A DNA stretch of 31,913 nt from CAYRVX01 sp964642165. Its GTDB lineage: Bacteria; Planctomycetota; Phycisphaerae; SM23-33. The position numbers and the translations under genes were made by a program. Under the pieces are notes generated by a model that searched no databases, was not told where the DNA came from, and saw nothing but the letters and a program-made list of their open reading frames with translations. The stretch's first letter is position 1; the number at the start of each line of letters is the position of its first letter. Of the stretch, positions 8,617 to 17,391 are shown piece after piece. Location of the stretch: NCBI GenBank assembly GCA_964642165.1, contig CAZXOC010000052.1, positions 1 through 31,913 of the forward strand, read 5' to 3'.

Positions 8617-10128
8617 CTACATGCCCCGGAGCACCTCCGTCCAGTCCGGGCCGTCGAGCCCGCCGCGACGCGGGCGCTTCCGGTCCTTGGCGGGCTGCGA
8701 CGGGGCCCCGTCGTCGGCGCCGCCTTCCCCCGTGTAGTTCGGGTCCATCTTGATCGCCTTCATGCTCAGCGAGATGCGCCGGCGCTCCTCGTCGACCTCG
8801 AGGACCTTGGCCTCGACGAGGTCGCCCTCCCGGACGGCGTCGCTGACGGACCGCACGCGATGGACGTCCAGCTCGCTGACGTGGATCAGCCCCTCGACGC
8901 CGGGCGTCAGCTCGACGAACGCGCCGAAGTCGGCCAGGCGCGTCACGACGCCCTTGACCGTGGCGCCGCTCGCCCAACGCACCGAAGCGCCCGTCCACGG
9001 GTCGTCGCCGGCGCGCTTCAGCGACAGGCTGATTCGCTTGCGCTCGGTGTCCACGCTCAGCACGCGGAGCTTGACCGTGTCGCCCTCGGAGAGGACCTCG
9101 CGCGGCTTGCGGACGCGCCGGTCGAACGACAGCTCGCTGACGGGCAGGAGCCCCTCGACGCCCTCCTCCAGCTCGACGAACGCGCCGAAGTCGGCCAGGC
9201 GGGTGACGCGCCCGCTGACGACCCCGTCGACCGGCCACTTCCCCTCGGCGTCCGTCCAGGGGTCGGGCAGGACCTGCTTCAGGCCGAGCGAGATCTTCTC
9301 CCCTTCCTTGTCCACCTTCAGGACCATCACCTCGAGCTGCTGGCCCTCGGAGACGACCTCGCGGGGGTCCTCGATGCGGCGGTGGCTCATGTCGCTGATG
9401 TGCAGCAGCCCGTCGACGCCGCCGATGTCCACGAACGCGCCGTACGGCATGATGCTCCGCACCACGCCCAAGACGACCTTCCCCTCGGCCAGCGTCCCGA
9501 GCGTCCGCTCGCGGGCTTCGGCGGCCTCCCGCTGGAGCACGGCGCGGCGCGACAGGGTGACGCTCTCCCGCTGGTAGTCGATCTCGATCACCTCGCACGT
9601 CAGCTTCATGTGCACGAACGGGGCCATGTCCTCCGTGCGATTCATGTCGATCAGGCTGACGGGCATGAAGCCCTCGATGCCGTTGAACTTCAGCGTCAGC
9701 CCGCCCTTGTTCTGCCCCGTGACGTAGGCCTCCACCAGCTGCCCACGGTGCAGCGTGTCCCACGTGGCCGCCAGGACGGCGCCCTCGCGCGAGAGCACGA
9801 GCGTTCCGTCCTCGTGCTCGCTCGCGACCGTCACCTCGACGGACGAGCCGATCTCCGGCAGCGGCTCGTCCTCGAACTGCACGGCCGGCAGGATGCCCTG
9901 GCTCTTGCCGCCGAAGTCCACGAAGATGTCGTCGCGCTGGATATCGATGACGGTCCCGGTGCGGATGCCGTCGGGGCGCTGCGGCCGTGAGATGCGGCTC
10001 GTTCCCTCCTCCAGCAGTTCGTCGATGCTGGCGTCCCCCAGCGCCTCGTCCAGCTCGCGCTGGAGGTCGTCGTCCAGGTGGGCATCGGCCCGGTGGATGT
10101 TGTCCCTGTCCTGCTTGTCGATGGCCAT
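8617..10128 (-). CDS. S1-domain RNA-binding protein (ribosomal protein S1-like)
   Basis: 503 residues, ATG at 10128 with GAGGAG 5 nt upstream. After an acidic N-terminus (about 1-50) there are five S1 OB-fold domains at roughly 55-114, 129-194, 215-284, 302-371 and 389-457. The last three carry the clear signature GAFVDI/GAFVEL, then GLLHIS/GLLPVS, then ISLGLK/ISLSLK. A basic tail (KDRKRPRRGG) closes the protein. Such proteins bind single-stranded RNA and, as ribosomal protein S1, bring mRNA to the 30S subunit. Domains 4 and 5 share a near-identical stretch even at DNA level (around 8912-8940 and 9173-9201), pointing to recent duplication or gene conversion. It is separated from the upstream cluster by 167 bp with its own likely promoter, and it converges on the giant exported-protein gene 30 bp away. 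It is probably the S1 of this organism, with five rather than six domains. Confidence 0.88.
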   Translation of the reverse strand: MAIDKQDRDNIHRADAHLDDDLQRELDEALGDASIDELLEEGTSRISRPQRPDGIRTGTVIDIQRDDIFVDFGGKSQGILPAVQFEDEPLPEIGSSVEVTVASEHEDGTLVLSREGAVLAATWDTLHRGQLVEAYVTGQNKGGLTLKFNGIEGFMPVSLIDMNRTEDMAPFVHMKLTCEVIEIDYQRESVTLSRRAVLQREAAEARERTLGTLAEGKVVLGVVRSIMPYGAFVDIGGVDGLLHISDMSHRRIEDPREVVSEGQQLEVMVLKVDKEGEKISLGLKQVLPDPWTDAEGKWPVDGVVSGRVTRLADFGAFVELEEGVEGLLPVSELSFDRRVRKPREVLSEGDTVKLRVLSVDTERKRISLSLKRAGDDPWTGASVRWASGATVKGVVTRLADFGAFVELTPGVEGLIHVSELDVHRVRSVSDAVREGDLVEAKVLEVDEERRRISLSMKAIKMDPNYTGEGGADDGAPSQPAKDRKRPRRGGLDGPDWTEVLRGM

Positions 10129-10173
10129 GTCGACTCCTCGTACGGCATCGCGCCGCCCGGCGCGGAGCGCGGA

Positions 10174-10202
10174 ATCATACTCACCTACGGCCCCGGCGCG
10201 AA
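10174..10202 (-). promoter_or_regulatory. Possible promoter of the S1-protein gene
   Basis: TATGAT on the minus strand (10179-10174), with a weak TTCGCG 17 nt upstream (10202-10197). It lies in the 167-bp gap before the S1 gene and implies separate transcription from the vWA/ExbBD cluster. Confidence 0.4.
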
Positions 10203-10295
10203 GAGCCAAGCCATCGCTTCGGCCCGTTCCCGCGCGGAGCCCGCCGGGCGGTCCTCGCCCATAGCGTACATCGGAATCCCGACGGCCCGAGATTC

Positions 10296-11120
10296 CTATT
10301 TCGGCGACGGCGTCAGCGCCCCGGCGGTGTACAGGTCGATCTCGCCGCGGCTGAGCCGCCGCGCCTTGCAGATCACCTGCCGGATGGCCCGCGCCTCGGC
10401 GGCGGGCACGATCGGGGCGGGCGCCGCCGCGCCGGCGTGCTTGCGGCACGCCGGGCACGGCACCGTGCCGGTCCCCTCGCACTCCTCGCAGCGGGTCACC
10501 CCCATCCCGCCACAGTCAGGACACGGCACGTAGGCGTAGCCCCGGAACCCGGGCAGCGTCTTGCGGACGGCGCCGGTGCCCTTGCATCGCGGGCACGGCA
10601 CCTTCCCCGACGCGTGACAGCGGTGGGCGCGGCAGTCGGCCCGACCGGTCCCGCCGCAGCGGGTGCAGACCTTCTTCCTGCCGGCCAGGACCCGACGGGC
10701 GGCCACACGCGACTCGGCCAGCAGGACCGCCAGCGGCCGCGGCAGCGAGCCTGCCAGCGACACCGCCTGCGGGCAGCGCGCCGCCCGCTCCAGCGCGTCC
10801 GCCGCCATCGCCGGCCCGGCATCGAGGTACGCCCCCAACCCGTCGGCGAGCGCCGCGTAGGCGGTCCGCCGCTCCCGATCCCGGCGCTGGCGCAGCTCGC
10901 GGAGCCGCCCGCGCGCCGCCGCGTCCAGCGGATCGGCCAGGACCTGCCGGACGAGCGCCGCGATCCGCGCGTCGCCGCCCGCCGGCGCGGGGCGGCTCGC
11001 CGGCCGGGTGGCCACCTGCGCCCACAGGAAGGCCGCCAGCCCCGCCAACACCGCCCACGCGGCCATCGCTCCCTGCGCCCGGGCAGCGGTCCGGGCCGTC
11101 ATGATCCGGCGTGCCTTCAT
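10296..11120 (-). CDS. Membrane-anchored protein with DnaJ-type CxxCxGxG zinc-finger motifs
   Basis: 274 residues. A hydrophobic stretch at about 19-35 (MAAWAVLAGLAAFLWAQV) is a signal anchor, placing the rest outside the inner membrane. Residues 55-150 look alpha-helical. Residues 152-225 carry CTRCGGTG (152), C163 with C168HASG, CPRCKGTG (176), CPDCGGMG (200), CEECEGTG (211) and CPAC (222). This is the same type of motif as the DnaJ/Hsp40 central zinc domain, which binds two zinc ions and unfolded protein. There is no J domain. The gene is last in the cluster and starts 4 nt after the stop of a gene whose product has a J-like N-terminus. The start at 11120 fits this spacing; ATG 11102 is an alternative. 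Function is unknown; a redox or chaperone role in the envelope is possible. Confidence 0.85.
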   Translation of the reverse strand: MKARRIMTARTAARAQGAMAAWAVLAGLAAFLWAQVATRPASRPAPAGGDARIAALVRQVLADPLDAAARGRLRELRQRRDRERRTAYAALADGLGAYLDAGPAMAADALERAARCPQAVSLAGSLPRPLAVLLAESRVAARRVLAGRKKVCTRCGGTGRADCRAHRCHASGKVPCPRCKGTGAVRKTLPGFRGYAYVPCPDCGGMGVTRCEECEGTGTVPCPACRKHAGAAAPAPIVPAAEARAIRQVICKARRLSRGEIDLYTAGALTPSPK

Positions 11121-11124
11121 CTCT

Positions 11125-14100
11125 CTACGGTCCCTCCGCCGGCAGCATTTCCAGCAGCGCGAGGACCTGGTAGCAGCTCTCGCGCGCCTCGACGAGGACG
11201 TTGTCCGACGCGGCCACGCCCCGCTCGCGGTCGCCGCGGATCCGCGCGACCTCGGGCTCGGCGGGCGGTCCGTTCGTCTCCAGCACGAGCACCTCCAGCA
11301 GCTTGCCGGCGGCCCCCAGCCGCACCGCCGCCCGCTGGAGCGCGGTCTCACACGCCAGCTCGCGCGCCTCGGCCCCCAGGCGGATCATGTCGATCTTCAC
11401 GGCGTGCTTCCTGCCGTCGGGGTGCTCTCGCGCCAGGCGGGTCAGTTCCGCCACCACCAGGGCCAGCCCCTCCAGCATCTCCTTGTCGCGGGTCGGCCCG
11501 TGGATGCCCATCCTGGCGGGACGGATTTCCGGGCGCGCCGCTGCGCCCGCCCTGGCGCCCGCGCGGTGGGCCTTCAGGAGTTCGCCGGTCAGCCTCGCGT
11601 GGTGAACGAAGGCCGCCACCAGCTTCTCCACGACGGGATCCGGCCGCCAGGCGGGGGGCGCGCCGGTCGGCCCGGCGATGGCCCTCGCCATCCGCCCGCT
11701 GCGCCCCCAGGCGCAGGAGACGGCCAGCGTCTTCCACCGCCCGGCGCAGGCCTTGCGCTGGTCCGCGTTGTGGTTGATCGCCAGGCGGTAGCGCCAGCGA
11801 TGCTGGCTGCCGAGGTAGCCGGTGCCCTCGAGCAGCGTCATGGCCACGCGGTGCGCGGCGTAGTTGGATCGGGCAGGCTGGATCATCGCCGCCAGGCGCG
11901 GCGGGATTTGCGGATCGTTCATCTCCGTCAGCGCCCGCAGGATGCGGTTCGTCGTGGGCAGATCGTTCACGGCGCCCGTCAGGAGCGCTTCGAGCCGCTT
12001 CAGGAGGATGTCGGCGGCCTGGCGGCTGTCCAGCCGCTGAAGCTCCTCGATCGCCCGGTACCGCACGCCCATGGTCAAAGAGCGGAGCTCCGCTTCGAGC
12101 CGGCGCGCCATCTCCGCGCCCAGCGCCGCCCCGCCGGCGAACGCCTTCTCCTCCCGCGGGTCGGGCAGGCGAACGTGCCGCGTCAGCCGCTCCGCACGCC
12201 GCAAGGCGTCACGCTCGCCCGCGACGGCCAGCACCTCGCGCGTCAGCACGTCCGAGCCGGGCGTGAAGCTCGCCACACGGTCCGCGCAGGCCAGCATCGT
12301 CGCCGCCAGGTCGGTCAGCAGCGTGCGGCTGTCGCGCTTCGTGCCCCAGGAGGCCCGGACCTTTTGCGCGACGAGCGTCGCCGGCCGCCGCGGACGCTTC
12401 CGCGGGCGCGTCGCCGGCCCGGTGGTCGGCCGGGTCGCAGTCGGCCGCGTCGACGCGATCTCGCGCCGACCGGTCTCGATCACGCGGCGCAGCTTCGCGG
12501 CCGCCTCCGCACGCTCCCCGGGCGTGTCCAGCGAGGCGCTGCGCAGGGGGTCGCGGTAGTCCAGCGAGAGGCAGGACGCGAGCGTCGCGTGCGTCCGCGC
12601 GGCGGCCTGCACGTCCGGCGTTCGGGCGAGCACGCGGCACAGGGCCAGGCGCGCGACCCGCCGGACGCCCTTGCCGTAGCTGGCGCAGCCGCCGGAAGCC
12701 AGGAGAGACGACAACGCCGCACGCGAGCCGGGTTGGTTCGGATCGGCCGCCGCCTCGATCAAGTCGTCCAGGACGGCGGTGAAGCTCGCCGCGTCGGCCC
12801 GGCGCCCGTAGGTCATCAGGTCCCCCCCTTCCATGACGGCGTAGGCCAGTCGCTTCGGATCGTTCGCCGGGTCGCTCGGATGGTCCCTCCGGCTCTGCGC
12901 GAAGGCCCGCTCGCACTGGTCGAGGAAGCGGTGCAGCTCGCCGGAGTCCGTCACGACCACGCCCGGGGTCGGGCGCAGGAACAGCAGCGAGGCCAGCAGC
13001 CCGGCCGCGCGGTACACCTTGGCGCGGCCGAGGTCACCTTCCCCGGCTGCCTCGCGCAGGCGCTCGACGAGCGCGCCGAACGCCGTCGTCTGCGCCGGCG
13101 GGCGCGCCGAGGGGCAGTGCAGCAGCGCCTCGAACAGCGCTTCGACGAGCACGCGTTCCCGCGGCGTGCCGCCGGCGACGAGCAGGCCGGCCGCCTCCTC
13201 CAGTGCCTCGGCCCGCGCGGCCGGGTCGGCCTCGTCGAGGAGCTTGCGGACCTCGTCCGGCCTCTGAAGGGCTTCGAAGGCGCCGGCCAGCAGCGGACTG
13301 CGGTCCACCGCCGGCTCCGCCAGGGCGATCTCGCCGCCCGGACCGTCGACCGCCGGCGCGCCGGCGTCCGGCCCGCCCGAACGACGAGACGGCCAGCGGT
13401 CGATCACCAGGTACCCCACACCACCCACCGCCAACACGAGAACGGACACGAGCACCACCAGGGCGTGCTTCAGATGGTCGGGCCGACGCGGAGCAGCCGG
13501 CCTCGGCACGGCCGGGGCGCTCGCGGCGTCCGCCGCCAACGCCTCCAGGATGGGCAGCGGGTCGGCCGCCAGGACGGCATCGGCCTCCGCGCCCGCCGGG
13601 ACGCCCGACGGCCCGAGGTACTGCTCCAGCACGTCGGCCGACTCGTGCTGGGAGAGCCCCTCGGCGGCCGCAAGCGACAGCAGCCGGCGCCGGTCGTCGT
13701 CGCTCCCGTGCCCCTCGGGGAACATCGCCAGCACGTGCCCCTTGAACTGCGCGACGGCGGAGGAGGCATCCGGCGTGCCGCGCCCGGCGCCGAGGGCCTT
13801 CAGGCGCCCGTCGATCCGCTCCCGGGCCGCCTCGTCGTCGATGCCGAACCTCGCGGCCACGGCCATCAGCTTGCGCTCGCCGCTCGGCGTGAGCACCCCC
13901 CGGTCCACCTCCAGGTCGATGGCGGCCAGGAAGAACGCCATCGCCTCGGCCCGGGCCTCCTGCTGCCGCTCGGGCGGCGCCTGCGCCGCGGCGCCCCCCT
14001 GGCGAGGGATGCGCTCCAGGACGTACCGCACGTCCGACTCGGGCAGGCCGAGCGCCGAGAGCCGCTGGGCCAGCCGCCCGCGGTCCGCATCGGCGAGGCA

Positions 14101-14472
14101 GCCGTCGCCGTCGACCGTCTCGCGAACGGCGCGTCGGCAGGCCTCGACGAGCTTGCGGCGGTGGCGGGCGGGCCGCTCGCGGCGCTTCGGGCCGCCGGCG
14201 CCCACCAGACGGGCGTCGTACGCCCGGCGCTTGCGGGGATCGCGGAGGACCTCGGCGGCACGCTCCAGCTCCCGCTCGATCATCGAGACGATCGGGATGA
14301 ACTGCGGCCCGGGGATGTTACGCCGCAAGCGGAGCTTTCGCTCCTTCAGCGCGCTGTCCACCAGGGCGGGGCTGACCAGGCGCGGGTCGATACGGAGCAG
14401 GTGGTAGGCCGTCGGCTCGGTCACCGATTCGGGGATGTCCAGCAGCTTGTAGAAGGCGGGCCCGTGAATCAT
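11125..14472 (-). CDS. Large membrane protein with J-like N-terminal domain and long exported C-terminal region
   Basis: 1115 residues. I do not recognise a named family. Residues about 1-90 resemble a degenerate J domain: YHLLRIDP, a basic helix (ALKERKLRLRRNIPG), then ELERAAEVLRDPRKRRAYDARL, which matches the end of J domains (LsDp.kR..YD). The HPD tripeptide that stimulates Hsp70 is absent. Residues about 100-320 are a helical cytoplasmic region. A single membrane helix follows at about 336-357 (ALVVLVSVLVLAVGGVGYLV), then about 750 Ala/Arg/Leu-rich residues that would lie outside the membrane and look like helical repeats. The start at 14472 lies 7 nt after the upstream TPR gene; the long open frame beyond it is antisense noise. 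Within the cluster it could link cytoplasmic chaperones to the ExbBD-type machine in the membrane; that is inference. Confidence 0.8.
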   Translation of the reverse strand: MIHGPAFYKLLDIPESVTEPTAYHLLRIDPRLVSPALVDSALKERKLRLRRNIPGPQFIPIVSMIERELERAAEVLRDPRKRRAYDARLVGAGGPKRRERPARHRRKLVEACRRAVRETVDGDGCLADADRGRLAQRLSALGLPESDVRYVLERIPRQGGAAAQAPPERQQEARAEAMAFFLAAIDLEVDRGVLTPSGERKLMAVAARFGIDDEAARERIDGRLKALGAGRGTPDASSAVAQFKGHVLAMFPEGHGSDDDRRRLLSLAAAEGLSQHESADVLEQYLGPSGVPAGAEADAVLAADPLPILEALAADAASAPAVPRPAAPRRPDHLKHALVVLVSVLVLAVGGVGYLVIDRWPSRRSGGPDAGAPAVDGPGGEIALAEPAVDRSPLLAGAFEALQRPDEVRKLLDEADPAARAEALEEAAGLLVAGGTPRERVLVEALFEALLHCPSARPPAQTTAFGALVERLREAAGEGDLGRAKVYRAAGLLASLLFLRPTPGVVVTDSGELHRFLDQCERAFAQSRRDHPSDPANDPKRLAYAVMEGGDLMTYGRRADAASFTAVLDDLIEAAADPNQPGSRAALSSLLASGGCASYGKGVRRVARLALCRVLARTPDVQAAARTHATLASCLSLDYRDPLRSASLDTPGERAEAAAKLRRVIETGRREIASTRPTATRPTTGPATRPRKRPRRPATLVAQKVRASWGTKRDSRTLLTDLAATMLACADRVASFTPGSDVLTREVLAVAGERDALRRAERLTRHVRLPDPREEKAFAGGAALGAEMARRLEAELRSLTMGVRYRAIEELQRLDSRQAADILLKRLEALLTGAVNDLPTTNRILRALTEMNDPQIPPRLAAMIQPARSNYAAHRVAMTLLEGTGYLGSQHRWRYRLAINHNADQRKACAGRWKTLAVSCAWGRSGRMARAIAGPTGAPPAWRPDPVVEKLVAAFVHHARLTGELLKAHRAGARAGAAARPEIRPARMGIHGPTRDKEMLEGLALVVAELTRLAREHPDGRKHAVKIDMIRLGAEARELACETALQRAAVRLGAAGKLLEVLVLETNGPPAEPEVARIRGDRERGVAASDNVLVEARESCYQVLALLEMLPAEGP

Positions 14473-14479
14473 GGCCTGC

Positions 14480-16963
14480 TCACTTGGTCTCCTGTCCCGC
14501 CGGGGTTCGGCCGTCGAGGCCGAGCTCGCGAGCCAACGCGTCGAACCGATCCTGCCACGGGCGGATCGCGATCCTCGGGTGCTGGAGACGGAAGTACGCC
14601 AGCACCTTGCGAGCCTGCTCCCGCCGGCCGGCCTTGGAGACGCACCGAATCCAATGATACCGCGCCTCGTAGTAGCCTTCCGTGCGTTTCTCGAGTCCCT
14701 TGGCGAGGGTGCGCCACTTCTCGGCCGCCGGGCCGAACTGCCCTGTTCGCTCGTGGCAGAGCGCGAGCCCGCGCAGGGCCCCACCGGCGCGGCGCCGAGG
14801 CGTGTGGGCCACGAGCCATCGGTAGTGCTCGATGGCGTCCTTGTGCCGGCCCAGCTTCCGCAGGATGTCAGCCAGCCCGCGGCGCGCGGCGGCCTCCTGC
14901 GCGCGAACCTGCTTGTCCGCGCTTCCGCGGACGTGTCGCAACAGGAGGCGTTGGATGCGAAGGACCTGCCGGCCGACGGCGGCGGCCGCCTCGGCCTTGC
15001 CGGCCTCGGAGAGGGCATCGAACTCCGCCGACAGGGCGGGGGCAACGTCGGCCAGCGTGGCGGCGAGATCCTGGCCCGTGGGTCCGGCCGAGTCGAGCAG
15101 CTCGTCGATGTGCCGCCCGGCGGAGTCGATGCCACCGGCCTGGACCTCCGCCCGGACGCGTGCGGCCAGGCGCCGCGTCGCGGCACGGGCGCGCTGCGAG
15201 GGCAGCTTGTCCAGGTGATCCAGCAGGGACAGCGCCGCCGCCGGGCGAGGCGTGGGCAGCGCCAAGTACCTCCGCGCGACGGCCACGCCGACGTCCACGA
15301 CGCCGGCGGCGGCCTGCCGTTGCTCGCCCGAGAGCCGCTTCCCGGCAGCCGCACCGGCGAACCGCCCCACCGCCCCCGCCGATCGGTCCAACGCGCCGAG
15401 CAGCGCGTTCGGGTCGCCCGGCGCCTCCCGCGCGAGGGCCTCCGCCTGCTTCGCCGCCGCCAGCGCCAGCCCGTACTGCGCCAGCACGTAAACCGCGTCC
15501 GCCGGACGGACCCGCCCCAGCGCCCGCTCGGCGTCCGCGAACCGGCCCGTCTCCAGGAGCAGTTCGGCGCGGTACCAGGGCAGCTTTTCGGTCACGGGCT
15601 GACCGGGAAAGCTCTCTTCCAACAGCGCGAGCGATTCGGCGAGCTCGGCCGGCGGCAGGGGTGGGTCGGCCTTGAGCGCCGCCCGCCCCGTCTGCACGAC
15701 GGCGGCACAGAGCCCGGCTGCCCGGTCGTCGGTCGGGTGGCGGCGGAGGAACTCGACGGCGTAGCGATGGGCCTGAAGGTGCTTGCCCTCACTCGCGGTG
15801 GCGGCGGCCCGCACGTAGCGCAGGTCGGCCAGCAAGGCCGCGTCCGTGCGGGGCTGAGCGGCTCGCAGCCCCTGGTCGGCCTCGGCGGCGGCGGCGGCGA
15901 ACCGCTTCGCCTCGAGCAGCGTCCGGGCCTTGCTGAGGTGCTGCACGACGGAGGCGCCGTTGCCGCGCCCGAGCAGCTTCGCCAGCTCGCCGCGCCACGG
16001 CTCGCCGTGCGAGTAGACCCGCCGGGCCACCGCGTCGAGCCGACCCCGAAAGAGCCGGTGGTACTCGGGGTTCTGCCGCGGGTCGGCCAGGACCGACAGG
16101 CACCGGATCCGCTCCAGGGCCATCTCCAGCTCGATCGCGTCGAGCCGGCGGTCCGGCTTGGACGAATCGAAGTACTGCTTCGCCGCGTTCTCCGCCGCCA
16201 GGTGCGAGCCGTACGCCTGGGCCGCCTTGATGCGAACGTAGGTCATCCGCTTGAAGCTCGCCGGGGGCGTGTTGTCCGGCCGCGCGGGTTTGAGCAGCTC
16301 CAGCACCTGGAAGTGCTGCTTCAGCTCGTAGTGGCAGAGGGCCTGCCCGAGGAAGCAGTCGGCCACGACGGCATGGGCGCGGTAGCCCCCGGCCGTGAAG
16401 CTGCTGAACCGTTCGATGGCCTGGCGAAGGCGGCGTTTCCGCTCGGCGGGCTCTCGGGCGACGAGGCCGAGGTTGTAGTGCGACCAGGCCTCGGCGTAGT
16501 TGGCTCGCGAGATGTAGCCGCTGAACCGGCGCCAGTTCTTATCCTCGCTGGGGTCGCGGTTGGTGTAGCGCCGCTCGATGGCGTCCAGGCGGTCCTCGCA
16601 GAGCTTGACGAGGCCGGCGTACTCGCCGATGGCCTCGAGCAGGAGCTTGCGGGCCTGCTCGCGCGCGGCGGCGTCGGTCGCCTTGCGCTTCCAGGCCAAC
16701 ACGGCGACGCGCCCGCGGACGCGCAGGATGTCGGCGTGCAGGAAGCCGCGGGCGACCCGCTCGAGCCGTCGGCCCTCTTGCCCGAACAGCTTTTCGGCCT
16801 GGCGGAGCTTCGCCTCGGCCTGGTCCGTGGAAGCGGCCCGCTGCGCTTCGGCGAGCAGCGTCGCGACCCGCACGTCCAGCGGCTCGTCGGCGCGGGCGGC
16901 CCCGAGGCCCAGGGCCAGCCAGATCGCCACGGCTCCGGGGATGCGACGGCGAGGGCGTCTCAC
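14480..16963 (-). CDS. Exported TPR-like helical repeat protein
   Basis: 827 residues with a GTG start at 16963, whose GTGA overlaps the stop of the upstream ExbD gene. AAGGGGG lies 7 nt before it. The N-terminus is a signal peptide: VRRPRRR, a hydrophobic core (AVAIWLALGLGA), and a likely cleavage after AARA before DEPL. The mature protein is almost all amphipathic helices with TPR character, for example around GLALCHERTGQFGPAAEKW and ARYHWIRCVSKAGRREQARKV near the C-terminus, and LVKLCEDRLDAIERRYTNRD near the N-terminus. Large periplasmic TPR proteins next to ExbBD-type genes usually act as scaffolds or partners of the energised complex. Residues 300-700 are too divergent to count repeats by eye. 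No catalytic motif seen. Confidence 0.82.
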   Translation of the reverse strand: MRRPRRRIPGAVAIWLALGLGAARADEPLDVRVATLLAEAQRAASTDQAEAKLRQAEKLFGQEGRRLERVARGFLHADILRVRGRVAVLAWKRKATDAAAREQARKLLLEAIGEYAGLVKLCEDRLDAIERRYTNRDPSEDKNWRRFSGYISRANYAEAWSHYNLGLVAREPAERKRRLRQAIERFSSFTAGGYRAHAVVADCFLGQALCHYELKQHFQVLELLKPARPDNTPPASFKRMTYVRIKAAQAYGSHLAAENAAKQYFDSSKPDRRLDAIELEMALERIRCLSVLADPRQNPEYHRLFRGRLDAVARRVYSHGEPWRGELAKLLGRGNGASVVQHLSKARTLLEAKRFAAAAAEADQGLRAAQPRTDAALLADLRYVRAAATASEGKHLQAHRYAVEFLRRHPTDDRAAGLCAAVVQTGRAALKADPPLPPAELAESLALLEESFPGQPVTEKLPWYRAELLLETGRFADAERALGRVRPADAVYVLAQYGLALAAAKQAEALAREAPGDPNALLGALDRSAGAVGRFAGAAAGKRLSGEQRQAAAGVVDVGVAVARRYLALPTPRPAAALSLLDHLDKLPSQRARAATRRLAARVRAEVQAGGIDSAGRHIDELLDSAGPTGQDLAATLADVAPALSAEFDALSEAGKAEAAAAVGRQVLRIQRLLLRHVRGSADKQVRAQEAAARRGLADILRKLGRHKDAIEHYRWLVAHTPRRRAGGALRGLALCHERTGQFGPAAEKWRTLAKGLEKRTEGYYEARYHWIRCVSKAGRREQARKVLAYFRLQHPRIAIRPWQDRFDALARELGLDGRTPAGQETK

Positions 16964-17391
16964 GGCTCGACCCCCTTCGGCGAGAAGGCCGTCCGGTACA
17001 GGCTCGCCTGGTGGCAGGCGTCCAGGGCGGCGATCATGTCGCCGAACGCCACGTCCCCGTGCCCCTGGATGATCACGACGGGGTCGCCGAGGGCCCGCCG
17101 CGCCCGCAGCATGCCCACCAGGTCCTCGATGCCGGCGCACGGCTGGTCGTCGCAGGTGATCCGCGCCCCGTCGCGAGCCGGCAACAGCCGAATCCGCACC
17201 GGGTCCAGCTCTTCCGCCTTCGCCGCGCCCGCGGGGCCGGCCGCCGGCAATCGCGACGGCAGGTCCCTCTCCGGCCGGAGAAACGTCGACGCGCACATGA
17301 AGAAGATCAGCAGCAGGAACACGACGTCGATCATCGCCGCCATGTGCAATTGCGGGCGCTTCAACCCGTGCCTTCGGCGCGTCAGCAGCAT
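16960..17391 (-). CDS. ExbD/TolR-family subunit, second copy
   Basis: 143 residues. A short basic cytoplasmic N-terminus is followed by one membrane helix, MIDVVFLLLIFFM (about 20-32), with the conserved proton-path Asp22. A small periplasmic domain (about 45-143) follows. The usual N-x-T-P before the Asp is replaced by HMAAM, unlike the partner gene. The periplasmic part contains two cysteines (ITCDDQPCAGIEDL). The ATG at 17391 overlaps the TGA of the first ExbD gene by one base (TGATG), so the two are translationally coupled, and its own TGA overlaps the GTG of the TPR gene. With the ExbB-like protein it should form a proton-driven motor in which two different ExbD chains can pair. Confidence 0.92.
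   Translation of the reverse strand: MLLTRRRHGLKRPQLHMAAMIDVVFLLLIFFMCASTFLRPERDLPSRLPAAGPAGAAKAEELDPVRIRLLPARDGARITCDDQPCAGIEDLVGMLRARRALGDPVVIIQGHGDVAFGDMIAALDACHQASLYRTAFSPKGVEP
16971..16977 (-). promoter_or_regulatory. Ribosome binding site for the GTG start of the TPR gene
   Basis: AAGGGGG on the minus strand, 7 nt before GTG 16963. It supports the non-ATG start directly ahead of the signal peptide. Confidence 0.7.

Noticed and set aside
5037..8753. 1238-codon open frame on the plus strand overlapping the giant protein
   Set aside because: It is the alternative frame of the same DNA with an Arg/Gly/Pro-rich product; the other frame holds clear cyclophilin and propeller motifs.
10129..10482. 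Upstream extension of the S1-protein frame
   Set aside because: GAGGAG lies directly before ATG 10128, the extension is low-complexity Arg/Gly-rich, and it overlaps the zinc-finger gene in another frame.
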